Below are positions 63,500 through 64,000 of a stretch of 64,000 bases of DNA, one piece after another. Origin of the DNA: Ricordea florida (Eukaryota; Cnidaria; Anthozoa; Corallimorpharia; Ricordeidae); assembly GCA_949710005.1 (NCBI GenBank), contig OX453280.1, positions 22,602,152-22,666,151 on the forward strand, in the 5' to 3' direction. The position numbers were made by a program, and so were the translations under genes. Every line of letters starts with the position of its first letter. Within the stretch, counting starts at the first letter, position 1. Below the pieces are notes generated by a model, which ran no database searches, was not told the origin of the DNA, and saw only the letters and a program-made list of their open reading frames with translations.

Positions 63500-64000
63500 A
63501 GATTGAAACATTTTTTTTTATTCAAAACACACAGATTACAAATACAAAATGTAAATTAACTTTATACTAACACTACAATTTTTACATTACAATTACAATT
63601 GTTAGAAAGGGTACAATTACTGATAGAAATATTATAGTTAACATTTTTCCTCCACTAAGAACAAAAAGATAGAAAAGTTAATATTTGATAAGCAGCCCAT
63701 TTCTCTCTTAAAAATTCCAAATTTTTGCCATTACATGCAATATAGAGTTCAGTTTCATACTTTATTTGAACTTTAAAATTAAAAGCTTTAATATTTGGAA
63801 TAGTTTGGGTCCTTCTACAATCCCATACAGTTGTAGGTAGAGTTTTGCAATGATGAGAAGATAGTTAAGTAAGGGGCATGTTCTTGTTATAATACCGACA
63901 ATTATATCTGTTTTTCTAAGAGAAATTCTCTCCTTTGTAGTGGAAAACCAATACAGTTCAAATTCATCCCAGAAAGTTTTCGAGTATGGACAACTATATA
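63500..64000 (-). pseudogene. LINE 3' end (C-terminus of ORF2), running off the window
   Basis: The minus strand reads FWDEFELYWFS, ERISLRKTDIIVGI, LNYLLIIAKLY and then, after a frameshift, WDCRRTQTIPNI and FKVQIKYETELYIA...FLREKWAA. This is the characteristic C-terminal tail of L1/Tx1-like LINE polymerases. The reverse transcriptase core lies beyond position 64000. Confidence 0.75.

Noticed and set aside
1..64000. CRISPR arrays, bacterial promoters, ribosome binding sites or rRNA/tRNA genes
   Set aside because: None found; direct repeats here are eukaryotic mobile elements and microsatellites, and the only tRNA-like boxes belong to the SINE.

Overview
The window is animal DNA, most likely from an anthozoan cnidarian (a coral or sea anemone). 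It has no bacterial operons. It is AT-rich and full of hairpin MITEs, LINE fragments and a tRNA-derived SINE. The one host coding signal I can support is a pair of spliced peritrophin-type chitin-binding exons. The taxonomic call is inferred from the style of the repeats and of the virus-like element, not from a marker gene.

The centrepiece is a nearly intact Polinton/Maverick, a virus-like self-synthesising DNA element, at 33164-49462 (about 16.3 kb). It has terminal inverted repeats of 287 and 281 bp that differ by one substitution and a T-run length, and a 5-6 bp target duplication. It encodes protein-primed DNA polymerase B, a retroviral-type integrase, an FtsK/HerA-like packaging ATPase, a double-jelly-roll-type major capsid candidate, a penton/minor-capsid candidate, a large membrane-anchored protein, at least five further putative membrane or virion proteins, and four small plus-strand proteins. 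The plus-strand genes lie at the left end; a minus-strand virion block follows; integrase and polymerase converge at the right. Ten genes share a (T/C)TAAAGA(T/C)T-type motif 20-40 nt upstream of their ATG. One gene has a frameshift. No adenain-like protease is visible.

The left flank (1-16.1 kb) has no recognisable gene. It holds diverged tandem duplications (3.05-3.71 kb; 8.96-12.73 kb), a 470 bp T-rich tract, MITEs and a LINE reverse-transcriptase relic (14.5-15.4 kb). At 16.1-23.4 kb two almost identical 3.35 kb direct repeats flank a perfect 636 bp palindrome whose arms each carry a hammerhead-ribozyme-like fold, suggesting a Penelope-like or retrozyme element or an assembly artefact. 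From 23.6 to 33.1 kb come MITEs, the chitin-binding exons and an old copy of a roughly 3 kb repeat family interrupted by a SINE and a LINE.

The right flank (49.5-64 kb) contains more MITEs, two near-identical 2.96 kb copies of the same repeat family, a 1.47 kb inverted-repeat element with clustered subterminal repeats, a pogo-like MITE, a fossil fragment of a second Polinton (61.3-62.1 kb) split by a MITE, and the 3' end of another LINE running off the window.
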